This document shows positions 45,072-55,612 of a stretch of DNA of 64,000 nucleotides, piece after piece. The notes beneath the pieces were generated by a model. The model made no database searches and was not told the DNA's origin. It saw nothing but the letters and a program-made list of their open reading frames with translations. The translations under genes were made by a program, and so were the position numbers. Source of the stretch: Marinomonas arctica (GTDB taxonomy: Bacteria > Pseudomonadota > Gammaproteobacteria > Pseudomonadales > Marinomonadaceae); contig NZ_QHJF01000009.1 of assembly GCF_003259225.1 (NCBI RefSeq), positions 124,001 through 188,000 of the forward strand, in the 5' to 3' direction. Position 1 is the first letter of the stretch, and each line of letters starts with the position of its first letter.

Positions 45072-46040
45072 ATGAGGATTTCCAATCAAGCGCTTCCTTT
45101 AGTATTATGCGTCAATTTTGTATTTTTAGGTCTATTTATGGCTGTTTTTACCGTGTTCAAAGGGTCGGTTTCGTTTGCGTTGATTGTTTTAAACACTCTG
45201 GTTTGTTTTGTGCCAGTTATGTTTCTGGCCCTGCTGAAATGTGTTTTGCCATTGGCATCCGCACGCGCGTTGTTAAATAGGGTGTTGGATAACATTGCCA
45301 CGTTCTGGATAGGGGTAAATAATATTAACCAGCGTTACCTTGGTCGTTCGGTTATTGATGTGTCTGGGGTCAATGAGTTTGTGTTGAATGATTGGTATAT
45401 GGTAACGGCGAATCACCAATCTTGGGTGGACATTCTTGTTTTACAGCGCCTTTTTAATCGTCGTATTCCTTTTCTTAAGTTTTTTTTGAAGCGTGAACTG
45501 ATTTGGGTACCTTTTATTGGCTTAGCCTGGTGGGCATTAGAATTTCCGTTTATGAAGCGCTACCATCCTGAATTGCTAAAAAAGCGGCCTGACTTGAAAG
45601 GGAAAGACATTGAAGTAACAAAAAAAGCGTGTCAAAAATTCCAACATTTTCCGGTATCAATCATGAATTTTTTAGAAGGGACACGCATAACGGCTGATAA
45701 GCACAGTCAGCAATCCAATCAGTATAAACATCTTCTTATGCCCAAGGCGGGAGGTTTGTCCTTTGCCTTAAACGCTATGGATGGAAAACTGCATAAGTTG
45801 ATTGATGTGACCATTGTTTATCCCAATGGCATTCCGAGCTTTTTTGATTACCTTTGTGGCAAGGTGTCCTTAATAAGGGTACACGTCAGAATTATGCCGA
45901 TTGAGAGTGCTTTGCTGGGTGATTATCAAAATGATGCAGAATATCGGTCATATTTTCAGCAGTGGGTTAATGATCTTTGGCAGCAAAAAGATCAACAGTT
46001 TGAGCGTCTAATGCAAGATGAAGCGAAAGCTCCTAAGTAA
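45072..46040 (+). CDS. YihG-like membrane acyltransferase
   Basis: The protein has 322 residues, with GGAG before the ATG. Two or three membrane segments lie in the first 60 residues. The acyltransferase motifs are NHQSWVD (114-120, HX4D) and FLEGTR (200-205). Relatives such as E. coli YihG and YcfZ-type proteins add the sn-2 acyl chain in phospholipid synthesis. It is divergent from the baeS-like gene. Confidence 0.85.
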   Translation: MRISNQALPLVLCVNFVFLGLFMAVFTVFKGSVSFALIVLNTLVCFVPVMFLALLKCVLPLASARALLNRVLDNIATFWIGVNNINQRYLGRSVIDVSGVNEFVLNDWYMVTANHQSWVDILVLQRLFNRRIPFLKFFLKRELIWVPFIGLAWWALEFPFMKRYHPELLKKRPDLKGKDIEVTKKACQKFQHFPVSIMNFLEGTRITADKHSQQSNQYKHLLMPKAGGLSFALNAMDGKLHKLIDVTIVYPNGIPSFFDYLCGKVSLIRVHVRIMPIESALLGDYQNDAEYRSYFQQWVNDLWQQKDQQFERLMQDEAKAPK

Positions 46041-46152
46041 TAAATAACATATTTTTCTTCTGTATCCTTCAATCAACTGAGAATTGTATCTTTTCTATTT
46101 TATTGAAATGTCTGACCCTGTTTCTTACTCTTAATTTATCGAGGCGTTTGAT

Positions 46153-47319
46153 ATGGACATTTCTCATTTATTGACTCCACACTCACGAAACATGGAGGCT
46201 TCTTTGGTCCGTGAGTTGCTGCATTATAGTCAACAGCCAGACGTTCTATCTTTGGCTGGTGGTTTGCCAGATGAAAGCTTGATGCCAGCTTATCCAGAAT
46301 TGAAGCCACTAACCGACAGTCGACAATATGGACCGAGCGAAGGCGAAAAAGACCTGCGCGAATGTATTGTGTCGATTGTGGCGGATCGAGGCATTGAGAC
46401 ATTTACTGATAATGTGTTGGTAACCAACGGTTCGCAGCAAGGTTTGGATATTGTTAGTCGTTTAATTTTAGATGACAGTTCGACCATTTTAACCGAGCAG
46501 CCAACATATCTTGCTGCTTGTCAGGTATTTAAATTGCAGGGAGCAAAGGTTCAAGATGTCTTGTCGGATGCAGAAGGTATGTCTGTTTCAGCTTTGCGCG
46601 ATGCAATTGAAAAATATCGTCCGAAAGCAGTTTATTTGATTCCTAATTTTCAGAATCCAGCAGGGCATTGTTATAGTTTGCTGCGTCGACGCGAGATAGC
46701 TGCTTTGCTTGACGAGCAAAATATATTGCTTATTGAAGATGATCCGTATCGTGACCTTTGTTATGACAGTGTCGACCTTACGCCTATTTCAACTTTGATA
46801 AAACAAGCGCCTTGGTTGTACATGGGAAGTTTTTCTAAGGTTTTGTGGCCGGGGTTGCGAACTGGCTATATTGTTTCCTGCGACGCATTTTCTCCGTACT
46901 TGGTGAAAGTAAAGCAAGCGGTGGATCTTCATACCAACCGTCTTGCTCAGAACATGATTACCCATTTTTTCAAGTCTGGACAGTATCCAGATCATGTTAC
47001 TAAGCTCCAAAAAGCTTATAAGGAAAAACGTGATGTGATGGCTGACGCATTGAATGTAGAGCTTGGAGATCTCATTGAGTTTTCGCTTCCCGCTGGTGGT
47101 ATGTTCTTTTGGGTGAAACTACCCGAAGGTGTTTCATCGCAATTAGTACTAACTGAAGCATTAAAGGATAAGGTGTTGGTGCTTCCTGGAACGCCATTTT
47201 TCCCCTGTGAGAGTTCACTTGAAGATGCGTTTCTAAGATTGAGTTTTGCACGTGTTTCACCAACTCAGATCCTTAAAGCGATTAAGGTGCTCGCAAAAGT
47301 TATTCGACAGCTAGCCTAG
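46153..47319 (+). CDS. PLP-dependent aminotransferase, MocR/LysN (2-aminoadipate) type
   Basis: The protein has 388 residues of fold type I. Lys229 in MGSFSKVLWPGLRTGYI carries PLP; PNFQNPAGH and IEDDPYRDLCYD (Asp197) hold the cofactor. SLAGGLPDESLMP and YGPSEGEKDLRE are typical of the 2-aminoadipate/aromatic aminotransferase group. It lacks the GntR-type DNA-binding head. Substrate unknown. GAGG lies before the ATG. Confidence 0.85.
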   Translation: MDISHLLTPHSRNMEASLVRELLHYSQQPDVLSLAGGLPDESLMPAYPELKPLTDSRQYGPSEGEKDLRECIVSIVADRGIETFTDNVLVTNGSQQGLDIVSRLILDDSSTILTEQPTYLAACQVFKLQGAKVQDVLSDAEGMSVSALRDAIEKYRPKAVYLIPNFQNPAGHCYSLLRRREIAALLDEQNILLIEDDPYRDLCYDSVDLTPISTLIKQAPWLYMGSFSKVLWPGLRTGYIVSCDAFSPYLVKVKQAVDLHTNRLAQNMITHFFKSGQYPDHVTKLQKAYKEKRDVMADALNVELGDLIEFSLPAGGMFFWVKLPEGVSSQLVLTEALKDKVLVLPGTPFFPCESSLEDAFLRLSFARVSPTQILKAIKVLAKVIRQLA

Positions 47320-47498
47320 TTATTGGACACTTGAGTACTGTGGGCTGTATGTCAATATCGATTCAGTTTTTTGCTTTGGTGCAATTTTGTGAGGGCTGGG
47401 CTGGCTTTTTATTGTATTTATGCTTGGCTAGCAGTTCCTTCTTTTTGGGCGACACGTTAGAATCTTACTTTTAAGACTTTATAAAATAGGAATATGTA
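47320..47498. other. Intergenic gap before yeeN
   Basis: No gene seen. A good AGGA site lies before the yeeN ATG. A promoter is expected here but none is clear enough to place. Confidence 0.4.
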
Positions 47499-48215
47499 AT
47501 GGGCAGAGCCTTTCAAAACCGCAAAGAGTCCATGGCAAAAACGTCTGACCAAAAAGCCAAGGTTTACAGTAAGTACGGCCGTGAGATTTATGTATGTGCA
47601 AAATCCGGTGGTATTGATCCTAATGGTAATTTGGCGTTGCGTTCACTGATCGACCGTGCGAAAAAAGATCAGGTGCCAACTCACGTTATCGACAAAGCGA
47701 TTGATAAGGCGAAAGGTGGTGGTGGCGAAGATTTCGACACGGCTCGCTATGAAGGTTTTGGTCCTGGTAATACTATGGTTATCGTGGATTGCTTGTCTGA
47801 TAACCCAAACCGTACTTTTGGTGACGTGCGCACGTGCTTTAACAAAGTGAAGTGCAAAATTGGCAGCCAAGGCAGTGTGAGTCATATGTTTGACCATAGC
47901 GCCATTTTTGTTTTTGCGGGTAAAGATGAAGAGGCTGTTTTAGAAGCCTTAATGTTAGCTGATGTGGATGTGACGGACATTGAGCTAGAAGACGGCAAAG
48001 TGACAGTTTTTGCCCCTCATACTGATTACAGTAAAGCAAAAACGGCGTTGACCGATGCGTTTGGCGATATCGAATTTGAGGTCGATGAAATTCAGTTCGT
48101 CGCGCAAAATACAACAGAAATTCAAGGTGAAGAAGTTGAGCAGTTTGATCGCTTCTTGGATCTTTTGAACGACTTGGACGATGTTCAGCGCGTTTATCAT
48201 AACGCTGAATATTAG
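47499..48215 (+). CDS. yeeN: YebC/PmpR-family protein, YeeN branch
   Basis: The protein has 238 residues, beginning [20 protein letters not shown], with [20 protein letters not shown] and [18 protein letters not shown] and the end DDVQRVYHN, as in E. coli YeeN. YebC-family proteins act at the ribosome on hard-to-translate proline stretches, or as regulators; the YeeN branch is less studied. It ends at a strong terminator. Confidence 0.92.
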   Translation: MGRAFQNRKESMAKTSDQKAKVYSKYGREIYVCAKSGGIDPNGNLALRSLIDRAKKDQVPTHVIDKAIDKAKGGGGEDFDTARYEGFGPGNTMVIVDCLSDNPNRTFGDVRTCFNKVKCKIGSQGSVSHMFDHSAIFVFAGKDEEAVLEALMLADVDVTDIELEDGKVTVFAPHTDYSKAKTALTDAFGDIEFEVDEIQFVAQNTTEIQGEEVEQFDRFLDLLNDLDDVQRVYHNAEY

Positions 48216-48220
48216 CATCA

Positions 48221-48260
48221 AAGGCCTTGGTGAAGTTTCTCCAAGGCCTTTTATCTTTTT
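48221..48260 (+). terminator. Rho-independent terminator of yeeN
   Basis: AAGGCCTTGG and CCAAGGCCTT form a perfect ten-base stem with a ten-base loop, followed by TTATCTTTTT. Confidence 0.88.
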
Positions 48261-48275
48261 GTATGTTGGTAAAAA

Positions 48276-48470
48276 ATGACCAAGCCTAAGCCTCAGCTTA
48301 AATCCCCTTGTGTGAATGTGTGTCTTTTGAATGATGAAGATGTCTGTGTTGGTTGTTATCGAACCGGCAAGGAAATCAGTCAATGGGGAAGCCTGAATAA
48401 AGCCTCCCAGCAGGCGGTGATGAAAAAAGTGCGCGAGCGGGAAGCTAAGAGTCATTTTGTCTCTGATTAG
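48276..48470 (+). CDS. DUF1289-family small protein
   Basis: The protein has 64 residues. SPCVNVCLLNDEDVCVGCYR with four cysteines and WGSLNKASQQAVMKKVRERE are the DUF1289 pattern. The cysteines suggest a metal or iron-sulfur site. Function unknown. It is cytoplasmic and probably a short single gene after yeeN. Confidence 0.88.
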   Translation: MTKPKPQLKSPCVNVCLLNDEDVCVGCYRTGKEISQWGSLNKASQQAVMKKVREREAKSHFVSD

Positions 48471-48491
48471 CGCCTTTCGGAATTAGCCTTC

Positions 48492-49721
48492 TTATTTTTC
48501 ATTTTTGTTTTTGAGTTCTATCCATTGCGACATATATTGTGTGCTTTTAAGGCTATGGTGTCGCAGCATTAATCCCAAGAAGTGTTTCTTTCTCAAGCTT
48601 TCCTTTAGCTGAAATTGCAGTTTCAATCGATTGATTAATGTCGGTTCCCATTCTTCTGCTTGATAGCGAGCTTGTAGGATTCTATTGCCATTTTGTTGCA
48701 TCAGTAGCCAGCTTTCTTTGTCTTGATAGAGTGAGACGGCGGCATCGACAAAGGTCTCCATGTCATCGGTGATGACACCATTCCAAGGCAATCCCCCGTG
48801 CATCGACTCGGCGCCAATCGTTGTGGTAATGCTTGGTGTGCCCATTTGCATGGCTTCGACTAATTTCCCCTTAATCCCAGCGCCAAAACGTAATGGGGCT
48901 AAGCAAAGTTTGGCTTGTTTCATGACGGTCTGAGCATCTTCGGCCCAACCTTTTACTAAAAAACCTTCTTTTGTGTTGTGTAACTGCGTGGCTTTGGGCG
49001 GAGGGTAAGCGCCGTAAATATGCATTTCTGCTTTTGGCAGACGTTTGCGAATCTTTGGCCAAATTTCCGTTTTTAACTGCAAAACGGCATCCCAATTGGG
49101 GGCGTGGCGAAAGTTGCCAATGCTAATAAAGTGTTGGCGCTCTTCGAAGCAGGGTAAAGAATCGATGTCTTGTGGCTTCGGCAGCATAAATGGCAGATGA
49201 AATACGTGAGTGTCTGGTACGTGAAATTCATCGATTAACAATTTTGTCTCGACTTCGGAAATCATCAAGGTCAAGTCGCAACGGTGGATAGCGGCTATTT
49301 CACGAATACCATGGTCGCTGAAAAGGTCTTCTGACGCAAATGGCCTATTTTGTTTAATCGCATCATGCCTGGCTTGCCGTAACGAGTGAAGGTCTTCCGT
49401 GTTTAGTACGCGTAATGAGTCTGGGCTAAACTTTTCTACTCGCCAGCCAAATTGCTCCTCCATCATAAAGCGGTCAAATATTACAATGTCTGCTTTTTTG
49501 TCTGCAATGTAGGCGTCAAATGAGGCATTGTTGAGCTCAATGTGTTCGGCTTTTATGCCTAATTTGGAGAGGTCTGTCATGTGCTCGGTTTGCTGGGCAG
49601 GGCTCGCAAAGGATATTTGCCATTGCTGTTTATAAAAGCACTGCAGTAGTTGCAGCATTCTACTGCCTGCGGCAGAAGAGTTGGGTTCAGGCCAGACGTA
49701 GCCGATGATAAGTAGGTGCAC
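48492..49721 (-). CDS. GT4-family glycosyltransferase
   Basis: The protein has 409 residues. The N-terminal Rossmann half begins MHLLIIGYVWPEPNSSAAGS. The C-terminal half has FISIGNFRHAPNWDAV and LRFGAGIKGKLVEAMQMGTP, the GT4/Glycos_transf_1 nucleotide-sugar site. Sugar donor and acceptor cannot be told; no other polysaccharide genes are nearby. It converges with the DUF1289 gene. Confidence 0.82.
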   Translation of the reverse strand: MHLLIIGYVWPEPNSSAAGSRMLQLLQCFYKQQWQISFASPAQQTEHMTDLSKLGIKAEHIELNNASFDAYIADKKADIVIFDRFMMEEQFGWRVEKFSPDSLRVLNTEDLHSLRQARHDAIKQNRPFASEDLFSDHGIREIAAIHRCDLTLMISEVETKLLIDEFHVPDTHVFHLPFMLPKPQDIDSLPCFEERQHFISIGNFRHAPNWDAVLQLKTEIWPKIRKRLPKAEMHIYGAYPPPKATQLHNTKEGFLVKGWAEDAQTVMKQAKLCLAPLRFGAGIKGKLVEAMQMGTPSITTTIGAESMHGGLPWNGVITDDMETFVDAAVSLYQDKESWLLMQQNGNRILQARYQAEEWEPTLINRLKLQFQLKESLRKKHFLGLMLRHHSLKSTQYMSQWIELKNKNEK

Positions 49722-49885
49722 GGTGATTTTTCTTGGCCTCTGTGAGCTTTTGGTTCTGTATTTTAACGAGAATCAGGACATATTCATCTGGCTATTGTAT
49801 CATGACCCACAGATTTGTCTTGCCTACCTCATTTGACGGGATAGTCAGGCAAGACGTAAGCAAAACATGACGTTGAGAAGATATT

Positions 49886-51088
49886 ATGATCATAAAACCA
49901 AAGATTCGCGGATTTATTTGTACAACAACACACCCAGTAGGTTGTGAGCAAAATGTAAGAGATCAAATTGCTTTTACTAAAAGCAAAGGGGCGATTGAAA
50001 ATGGCCCTAAAAAAGTACTCGTAATCGGTGCATCAAGTGGTTATGGCTTGTCTTCTCGTATCGCAGCGGCATTTGGTTCTGGTGCGGCAACCATTGGCGT
50101 TTTCTTTGAAAAACCAGGCACAGATAAAAAGCCGGGGACAGCGGGTTGGTACAACTCTGCAGCATTCGATAAAGTGGCGAAAGAAGAAGGCTTGTACGCT
50201 AAAAGCATTAATGGCGATGCTTTCTCAAATGAAGCGCGTGATACCGTGATTGACTTGATTAAACAAGATCTTGGTCAAGTGGATATGGTGGTTTACTCTT
50301 TGGCTTCTCCGGTTCGCAAAATGCCTGAGACAGGCGAAGTTATCCGTTCTGTTCTTAAACCTATTGGTCAGCCATACCGCTCTACTGCGATTGATACGAA
50401 CAAAGATGTGATCATCGAAGCGGAAATTGAGCCAGCCACTGAAGAAGAGATTGCTGCAACAACGACGGTAATGGGTGGTCAAGATTGGGAGCTTTGGATG
50501 TCGGCTTTGCAAGAAGCGGGCGTGTTGGCGCAAGGGGCTCGCACAGTGGCTTACTCTTACATTGGTTCTGATATTACTTGGCCGATTTACTGGCATGGTG
50601 CGCTTGGCAAGGCAAAAGAAGATTTAGATCGTGCTTCTGCGGCTATCGATGCTCAATTGGCTAAGATTGGTGGTGGCGCGAATGTGGCGGTATTGAAGTC
50701 AGTGGTGACGCAAGCGTCTTCCGCTATTCCTGTTATGCCTTTGTACTTGGCGATGGTGTTCAAGGTGATGCGTGAAAAAGGCCTTCATGAAGGCTGTATG
50801 GATCAGATTTATCGCATGTTCTCAGAGCGTTTGTACAACAACCACAATCCAGCAGAATTGACCGATGATAAAAACCGTCTTCGTCTGGATGATTGGGAAT
50901 TACGTGAAGATGTTCAGCAAGCGTGTCGTGATCTTTGGCCGCAGGTAAATGACGCTAATCTGTTTGCCGAAACCGATTACCAACTTTACAAAGACGAGTT
51001 TTTGAAGTTGTTTGGTTTTGGCTTGAATGGCGTTGATTATGATGCCGATGTCAATCCAGAAGTTGACTTTGATGTTGTTACACTTTAA
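49886..51088 (+). CDS. fabV: Trans-2-enoyl-ACP/CoA reductase FabV
   Basis: The protein has 400 residues and begins [20 protein letters not shown]. The NADH-binding loop is [17 protein letters not shown] (48-64). The catalytic pair is Tyr235 and Lys244 (Y-x8-K), the FabV spacing. It performs the last step of fatty-acid elongation and is naturally resistant to triclosan. Length is typical. A terminator follows. Confidence 0.97.
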   Translation: MIIKPKIRGFICTTTHPVGCEQNVRDQIAFTKSKGAIENGPKKVLVIGASSGYGLSSRIAAAFGSGAATIGVFFEKPGTDKKPGTAGWYNSAAFDKVAKEEGLYAKSINGDAFSNEARDTVIDLIKQDLGQVDMVVYSLASPVRKMPETGEVIRSVLKPIGQPYRSTAIDTNKDVIIEAEIEPATEEEIAATTTVMGGQDWELWMSALQEAGVLAQGARTVAYSYIGSDITWPIYWHGALGKAKEDLDRASAAIDAQLAKIGGGANVAVLKSVVTQASSAIPVMPLYLAMVFKVMREKGLHEGCMDQIYRMFSERLYNNHNPAELTDDKNRLRLDDWELREDVQQACRDLWPQVNDANLFAETDYQLYKDEFLKLFGFGLNGVDYDADVNPEVDFDVVTL

Positions 51089-51116
51089 GTGTTGTGAGTT
51101 TTAGATAGTAAAGACT

Positions 51117-51142
51117 AAAAGGAGCTTTAAGCTCCTTTTTTT
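51117..51142 (+). terminator. Rho-independent terminator of fabV
   Basis: AAGGAGCTT and AAGCTCCTT form an almost continuous palindrome followed by seven T, 29 bases after the fabV stop. Confidence 0.85.
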
Positions 51143-51190
51143 ATGGCTTGTTATCTCCTATAGTGAAGGGGGTTAGGCTTTGGAGTGTAT

Positions 51191-51769
51191 ATGAGATATT
51201 CAATGGTGTTGTTCTGTGCTGTTTCTATGTTTGCGAATGCTCAGACAATTGAGCGTCAACCAGTGGATATTATTTATGGTAATCAGGTAATCCGCACTCA
51301 ACATCAAGTTGTCGTGAGCTCAAAAGACGAAGTGGCCGTTATTCCGGCAGAAAAGGTAAGAGATGGTTTGGGGCCAAATATTGTCATAACGGCGGATGGT
51401 CAGGGATTGTCTTATTTGGAAGAAAACGCGATCGCTGATCGCGAGCAAGCTATTTACGATGAAGTAAATAAGCGAACCGAAGAGGCGCCTTTTACGGTTT
51501 TGTTTACTGGCAATATTCCCGAAGAGATTCAAGAGAAGCGTCTTCGGATGATGCCTGAAATTGGGATTTTTGGTGACCAAGTTGAACCTAAAAAAGAGCC
51601 TGTAGATGGCTCTGCCCCCAATGTTGGTGATTTCTCTCCTATCGGTAAAGGTGTCTCTTCTGGCCAATCTAGCGGGTCAGTTCCGTCTGGAGGGTCAGAT
51701 CAGCCTAATGGGGCAAAAAGTGCACCCGCTACGGATAAAGAGAGGCTTGAGCAGTTAATCGGTGGTTAA
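51191..51769 (+). CDS. Small secreted protein of unknown function
   Basis: From the ATG at 51191 (GGAG five bases upstream; a GTG at 51185 is less likely) the protein has 192 residues. A signal peptide ends after SMFANA. The body is charged (YGNQVIRTQHQVVVSSKDEV), and the C-terminal third is rich in glycine, serine and proline. Two or three DE-rich helices look like a linker. I do not recognise the family. Its last 15 bases overlap the stop of the convergent protease gene. Confidence 0.6.
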   Translation: MRYSMVLFCAVSMFANAQTIERQPVDIIYGNQVIRTQHQVVVSSKDEVAVIPAEKVRDGLGPNIVITADGQGLSYLEENAIADREQAIYDEVNKRTEEAPFTVLFTGNIPEEIQEKRLRMMPEIGIFGDQVEPKKEPVDGSAPNVGDFSPIGKGVSSGQSSGSVPSGGSDQPNGAKSAPATDKERLEQLIGG

Positions 51770-54700
51770 TTTATCCGGAGAGGTTTCTATCCAGCCTTGT
51801 GACGTTAATTCGGCTGGAAAGGCTTTGTTGTGAATGATGATGTTGCTGATACTCTCTGATCGCAGTTTGTTTTCTAAAAAGTCAATGAAGTCTGTTTTGT
51901 CTATGGCTTGGACATTCTCTATCCATTCTTTCTTGGTGTGAAAATCAGGAATAGGTTTGGCTATTTGATGCCATTCTTCTAAGGCGTTGTCGCTTAGGTT
52001 TTTGGCGGTCATATTGAGTTCGTCTAGCAGTGCAATTTTTGTGTTGTCAAATTCATCCTTGGTTAAGGCGAGAAGTCGTTTTTCCTCTTCTTTTAAAAAG
52101 TCTTCAATGGCACTGATGACGGTTGCCATGTCTTGGTTTGGTGATTGTACCAGTAGCCCTAGAATAGGGGTGTTTCGAACGCTTAGATCTTGTGTTCCAA
52201 CGATGTAGCCCAGTTGTTTTTGGGTTCTAAGCTCTTGGTAAAATCGGCTGTTGATGAGCTTTCTTAGCATGGCGAAGTACGCTTTTTCAGTGATGGCCTT
52301 GCTCGATGTTTCTGGGCTTGTGTCTATCAAGGTATACAGCATCACATTGTCGCTGCTAGTTGATGCAAATGAATAATGCATTTTTTGATTTGCTGGGATG
52401 GGTTTGGTTTGTATTTCGATTGGTTTTTTGGGGATCAGTCGTCCAATAAAGCGCTGATGCAAGGAGTGAGCGAGGGCCTGAGTTTGCTCTTTGGTGACGT
52501 TGCCGGTGCTGTAGCCAACCAGATCAAAGTTTGCGCGAGCCGCTTTTATATACTGTTGTAAGTCTTCAAATGACAGTGGTGTCAGGGCGTTTTCTAGCTG
52601 CTCTATGGTGAAGCTGTCTTTTGTAATGAGAGTGCTAAGGGCGCTATAGGCATTAGTGTAGGCCTGTCTACTTTTTTGATTGGCAAAGTCTTTGGCTAAT
52701 TGGGTTTTTATTTGAGCAAAGCGTTCGGCGCTTGGACGGAATAAAAACGCTTGGTCTATTAGCCAAGTGGTATAGGTGTTTTGCTTATCTGAGTAGCCGC
52801 TTGTGCGTAACGTGATGCCGTTGGCATGTGGGTAAAATTGGTAGCCTAATCCAGCGATATAGGGTGAATAGGTTAATTCGCTTATGCTGTCGTTATAGAG
52901 TCGGCTCCATAGTTGATTTAGTAGGGCATTTTGGGGGGAGTCGGCTGCATGGTTAAAACGTATTGCAATAAAATTCATTGCTGTAGGTTTGCCAAAGCTT
53001 GGGTCGGATTTGTGCCAGAAGGTGAAGTCTTGCTGATCAAAGACAATCTTTGGTGTGAAGTCTTTTTCGGTGATTAGGCCTAGGTGTTCTGGAATGAAGC
53101 GATTTTTTTCTGGAAGGCTAACATGGGTATTTTTTACAGATAGATTGATGAGATCCAAAAATGCAGGACTGAACTCATTGTTGCTATAGGTGCTTTGGTA
53201 CCAAGGTTCAGTCTGCCATGTTGGTTTTTGTTTTGCCCAGTGTTCAGGGAAGGTTTTGTTGGTAGCAACTTGCACTAATAGATGCTTTGTATCGAGTTGT
53301 TTTAGGAGTTGACGAACCTGTTGATTGTCGGCGGCTTTTTCGATACGAAAGCTGCTTAGTATATCAGCAGCCGGAATTTTAAGCAGTTTTGCTGAGAGTG
53401 TGCGGGCAAGGTTTTGCGGGGCGGTGTAGTTTTGATTGTTGTACATAAGTTGGCTAAGTTGCACCCCTTCTAATTGATACATGGGGTTGATTGGCGTTGA
53501 TTGTAATAGGCCTATTGTGGCGAAAATGCGTTTCGCGACCGTATCTATATTTGTTAATCCGCTGTTTGTTAGGTGTGCCGTAACGGTGAAAAAAGCATTG
53601 TTTCCATAGTCTGGACTAACGCCCGCAGAGAGGCTGTTGATCAGTCCATCTGCTTTGAGTGAGGCGTACAGAGAACCCTCATTTTCGTTGCCTAAAATAT
53701 ACGATAAGTAGCGAGTGGGTCGGGTTTTGTAATGATTTTCTTGGGCGTCAATTTGGTATTGAAAAGACAGTGTGTTGCTGTCTATTAGGGATTCAATAAA
53801 TTGTAGCTGTGGTTGGTTTGCTTTAATTAGTGTTGGGTAATGTTGTTTTGTTGGTGTCTGTTTGTTGGGGATATCAGAAAAATATTGCTTAGCGAGGGTG
53901 GCCATGTCTTGATGGGATAGATTGGTAACGAGTACAAGGGCCATATTTTCACTGAAATAATGCTCGTTATAGAGTGCTAGGAGTTGCTTTCTTAGGGGGT
54001 TCTCGGGTCTATCTTTTAGTGTTTCAAGGTTGCCAACGGTAAATCGGCTGTACGGGTGTTCGGGATTGAGTAATGTTTTAAAGGCTTGATTGTTACGGCG
54101 ACTTTCATCTTTCAGTTTTGCTTTATACTCAGAGTCAACAGCGTTTTTCTCTCTTTGTGTTAAAGATTCGCTAAACAGGGGGGCGGTGAAAAACTGTGCA
54201 AATCTATCCAGTGCTCCTTCGTATGCTAAAGGTTTAATGTCGAAATAATAGTTTGTAGTGTCTGTGCTGGTGTAGGCGTTATTTGAGCCACCGTGATGGT
54301 TTACGTAGGATTGGTAGTCGCCCGGTTCTGGGTATTTTTCGGTGCCAAGAAACAGCATGTGTTCTAAAAAGTGTGCCAAACCTTGTTGTTTGTCTGGGTC
54401 CTGAAAGCTGCCAACATTGACGGCTAACGAGGCTGAGAAGCGCTCTGCTTGAGGGTCGTTGACCAGTAATACTTTGAGGTGATTAGGCAGCGTTATAAGG
54501 CGATAGTCATTTTTGTCTGTTAGGCTTTTATTGGGGATCTCTAGCATGTTCATGCCCGTTGGAGGAGTGGAGAGATCATCGCCTTTTGCTCTGTTTATTT
54601 CGTTGCTGATTTGTGTTGTACGGGCTAGTGTGGTGCTTGTCATGATGGCGTTGCTTATAGTTGGCTGAAGGTGGGTTTCTGTTGAGATAGAATCGCTTGC

Positions 54701-54775
54701 TTGAATCGAAAGACAGGCAAGTGCGAGAGTGATTGCAAACAAATAGGGGATGATTTTACTAATAGTGTTTATCAT
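51755..54775 (-). CDS. Pitrilysin/insulinase-family (M16) periplasmic protease
   Basis: The protein has 1006 residues. A signal peptide (ISKIIPYLFAITLALACLSI) comes first. The inverted zinc motif HFLEH (135-139) and Glu216 (NAVDSEYK) form the M16 site. The order is active N-terminal half plus inactive C-terminal half in one chain, as in E. coli PtrA, with the usual length of about 1000. It degrades short peptides in the periplasm. The 3' end overlaps the neighbour by 15 bases. Confidence 0.93.
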   Translation of the reverse strand: MINTISKIIPYLFAITLALACLSIQASDSISTETHLQPTISNAIMTSTTLARTTQISNEINRAKGDDLSTPPTGMNMLEIPNKSLTDKNDYRLITLPNHLKVLLVNDPQAERFSASLAVNVGSFQDPDKQQGLAHFLEHMLFLGTEKYPEPGDYQSYVNHHGGSNNAYTSTDTTNYYFDIKPLAYEGALDRFAQFFTAPLFSESLTQREKNAVDSEYKAKLKDESRRNNQAFKTLLNPEHPYSRFTVGNLETLKDRPENPLRKQLLALYNEHYFSENMALVLVTNLSHQDMATLAKQYFSDIPNKQTPTKQHYPTLIKANQPQLQFIESLIDSNTLSFQYQIDAQENHYKTRPTRYLSYILGNENEGSLYASLKADGLINSLSAGVSPDYGNNAFFTVTAHLTNSGLTNIDTVAKRIFATIGLLQSTPINPMYQLEGVQLSQLMYNNQNYTAPQNLARTLSAKLLKIPAADILSSFRIEKAADNQQVRQLLKQLDTKHLLVQVATNKTFPEHWAKQKPTWQTEPWYQSTYSNNEFSPAFLDLINLSVKNTHVSLPEKNRFIPEHLGLITEKDFTPKIVFDQQDFTFWHKSDPSFGKPTAMNFIAIRFNHAADSPQNALLNQLWSRLYNDSISELTYSPYIAGLGYQFYPHANGITLRTSGYSDKQNTYTTWLIDQAFLFRPSAERFAQIKTQLAKDFANQKSRQAYTNAYSALSTLITKDSFTIEQLENALTPLSFEDLQQYIKAARANFDLVGYSTGNVTKEQTQALAHSLHQRFIGRLIPKKPIEIQTKPIPANQKMHYSFASTSSDNVMLYTLIDTSPETSSKAITEKAYFAMLRKLINSRFYQELRTQKQLGYIVGTQDLSVRNTPILGLLVQSPNQDMATVISAIEDFLKEEEKRLLALTKDEFDNTKIALLDELNMTAKNLSDNALEEWHQIAKPIPDFHTKKEWIENVQAIDKTDFIDFLENKLRSESISNIIIHNKAFPAELTSQGWIETSPDKLTTD

Positions 54776-54848
54776 GGCTTCAGATTACTTAAGCCTGTGA
54801 TGAGATGCAATGGACAAGTTTTTGTCCATTGCTAAAAATAGATCAACT

Positions 54849-55592
54849 CTATTGAGCGTCTAGAGATTGTCCGTTTACATTGAGGCTGTCGTCGCCCATT
54901 AAATAAAGATAAAGTGGCATAATATCTTCCGCTTCAGGCAGCGTTGTTGGGTCCTCGTCAGGGTAGGCGCTTGCCCTCATGTTGGTTCTTGTGGCGCCAG
55001 GGTTTATGGCATTTGCTCGAACATTTGGTGAAAGACTTTGTAGCTCACTAGACAGCAGTTGCATCATTGCTTCCGTGGCGAATTTAGAGATGGCATAGGC
55101 TCCCCAGTTGGCTTTGGCTTTTCTCCCTACGCCTGAGGAGGTAAAAATAATAGATGCGTTATCCGCTTTCTGCATAAGAGGGAGTAGGGCTTGGTTTAGC
55201 AGTAATTGGCTGGTGACGTTAACGCGCATTACCTGCTCAAACAATACTGGGTCATAGTTTGCAAGATTAGTGCGTTCACCGAGTAGGCTAGCATTATGAA
55301 GAATACCATCAAGGTGGCCAAACTCACTTTCGATGGTATTGGCAAGCTCTAGGTAGTCGTGTCCTGCGGCACCATCCAAGTTTAGTGGGACAATGGCAGC
55401 CTGCGGATATTGCTGCTTTTCTATATAGTCGTAAACCGCTTCAAGTTTCTTGGTGGTTCGTCCTAACAGAATGACGGTTGCTCCGTGCTTTGCATAAGTA
55501 ATGGCGGCCGCTCTTCCTATGCCATCGCCTGCGCCTGTAACAAGGATTGCTTTGTCTTTGAGTAGTTGACTCGGGGCTTTATAATCAAACAT
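54849..55592 (-). CDS. yciK: YciK-family short-chain dehydrogenase
   Basis: The protein has 247 residues. The NAD(P) loop is VTGAGDGIGRAAA (19-31), and the catalytic tetrad is in SSGVGRKAKANWGAYAISK (Tyr-x3-Lys). It is close to E. coli YciK. The substrate is unknown. It follows ubiG by 20 bases on the same strand; in Pseudomonas mupP lies between these two genes but it is absent here. Confidence 0.92.
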   Translation of the reverse strand: MFDYKAPSQLLKDKAILVTGAGDGIGRAAAITYAKHGATVILLGRTTKKLEAVYDYIEKQQYPQAAIVPLNLDGAAGHDYLELANTIESEFGHLDGILHNASLLGERTNLANYDPVLFEQVMRVNVTSQLLLNQALLPLMQKADNASIIFTSSGVGRKAKANWGAYAISKFATEAMMQLLSSELQSLSPNVRANAINPGATRTNMRASAYPDEDPTTLPEAEDIMPLYLYLMGDDSLNVNGQSLDAQ

Positions 55593-55612
55593 ATCTCCTC
55601 CTTGTGTCTTTG

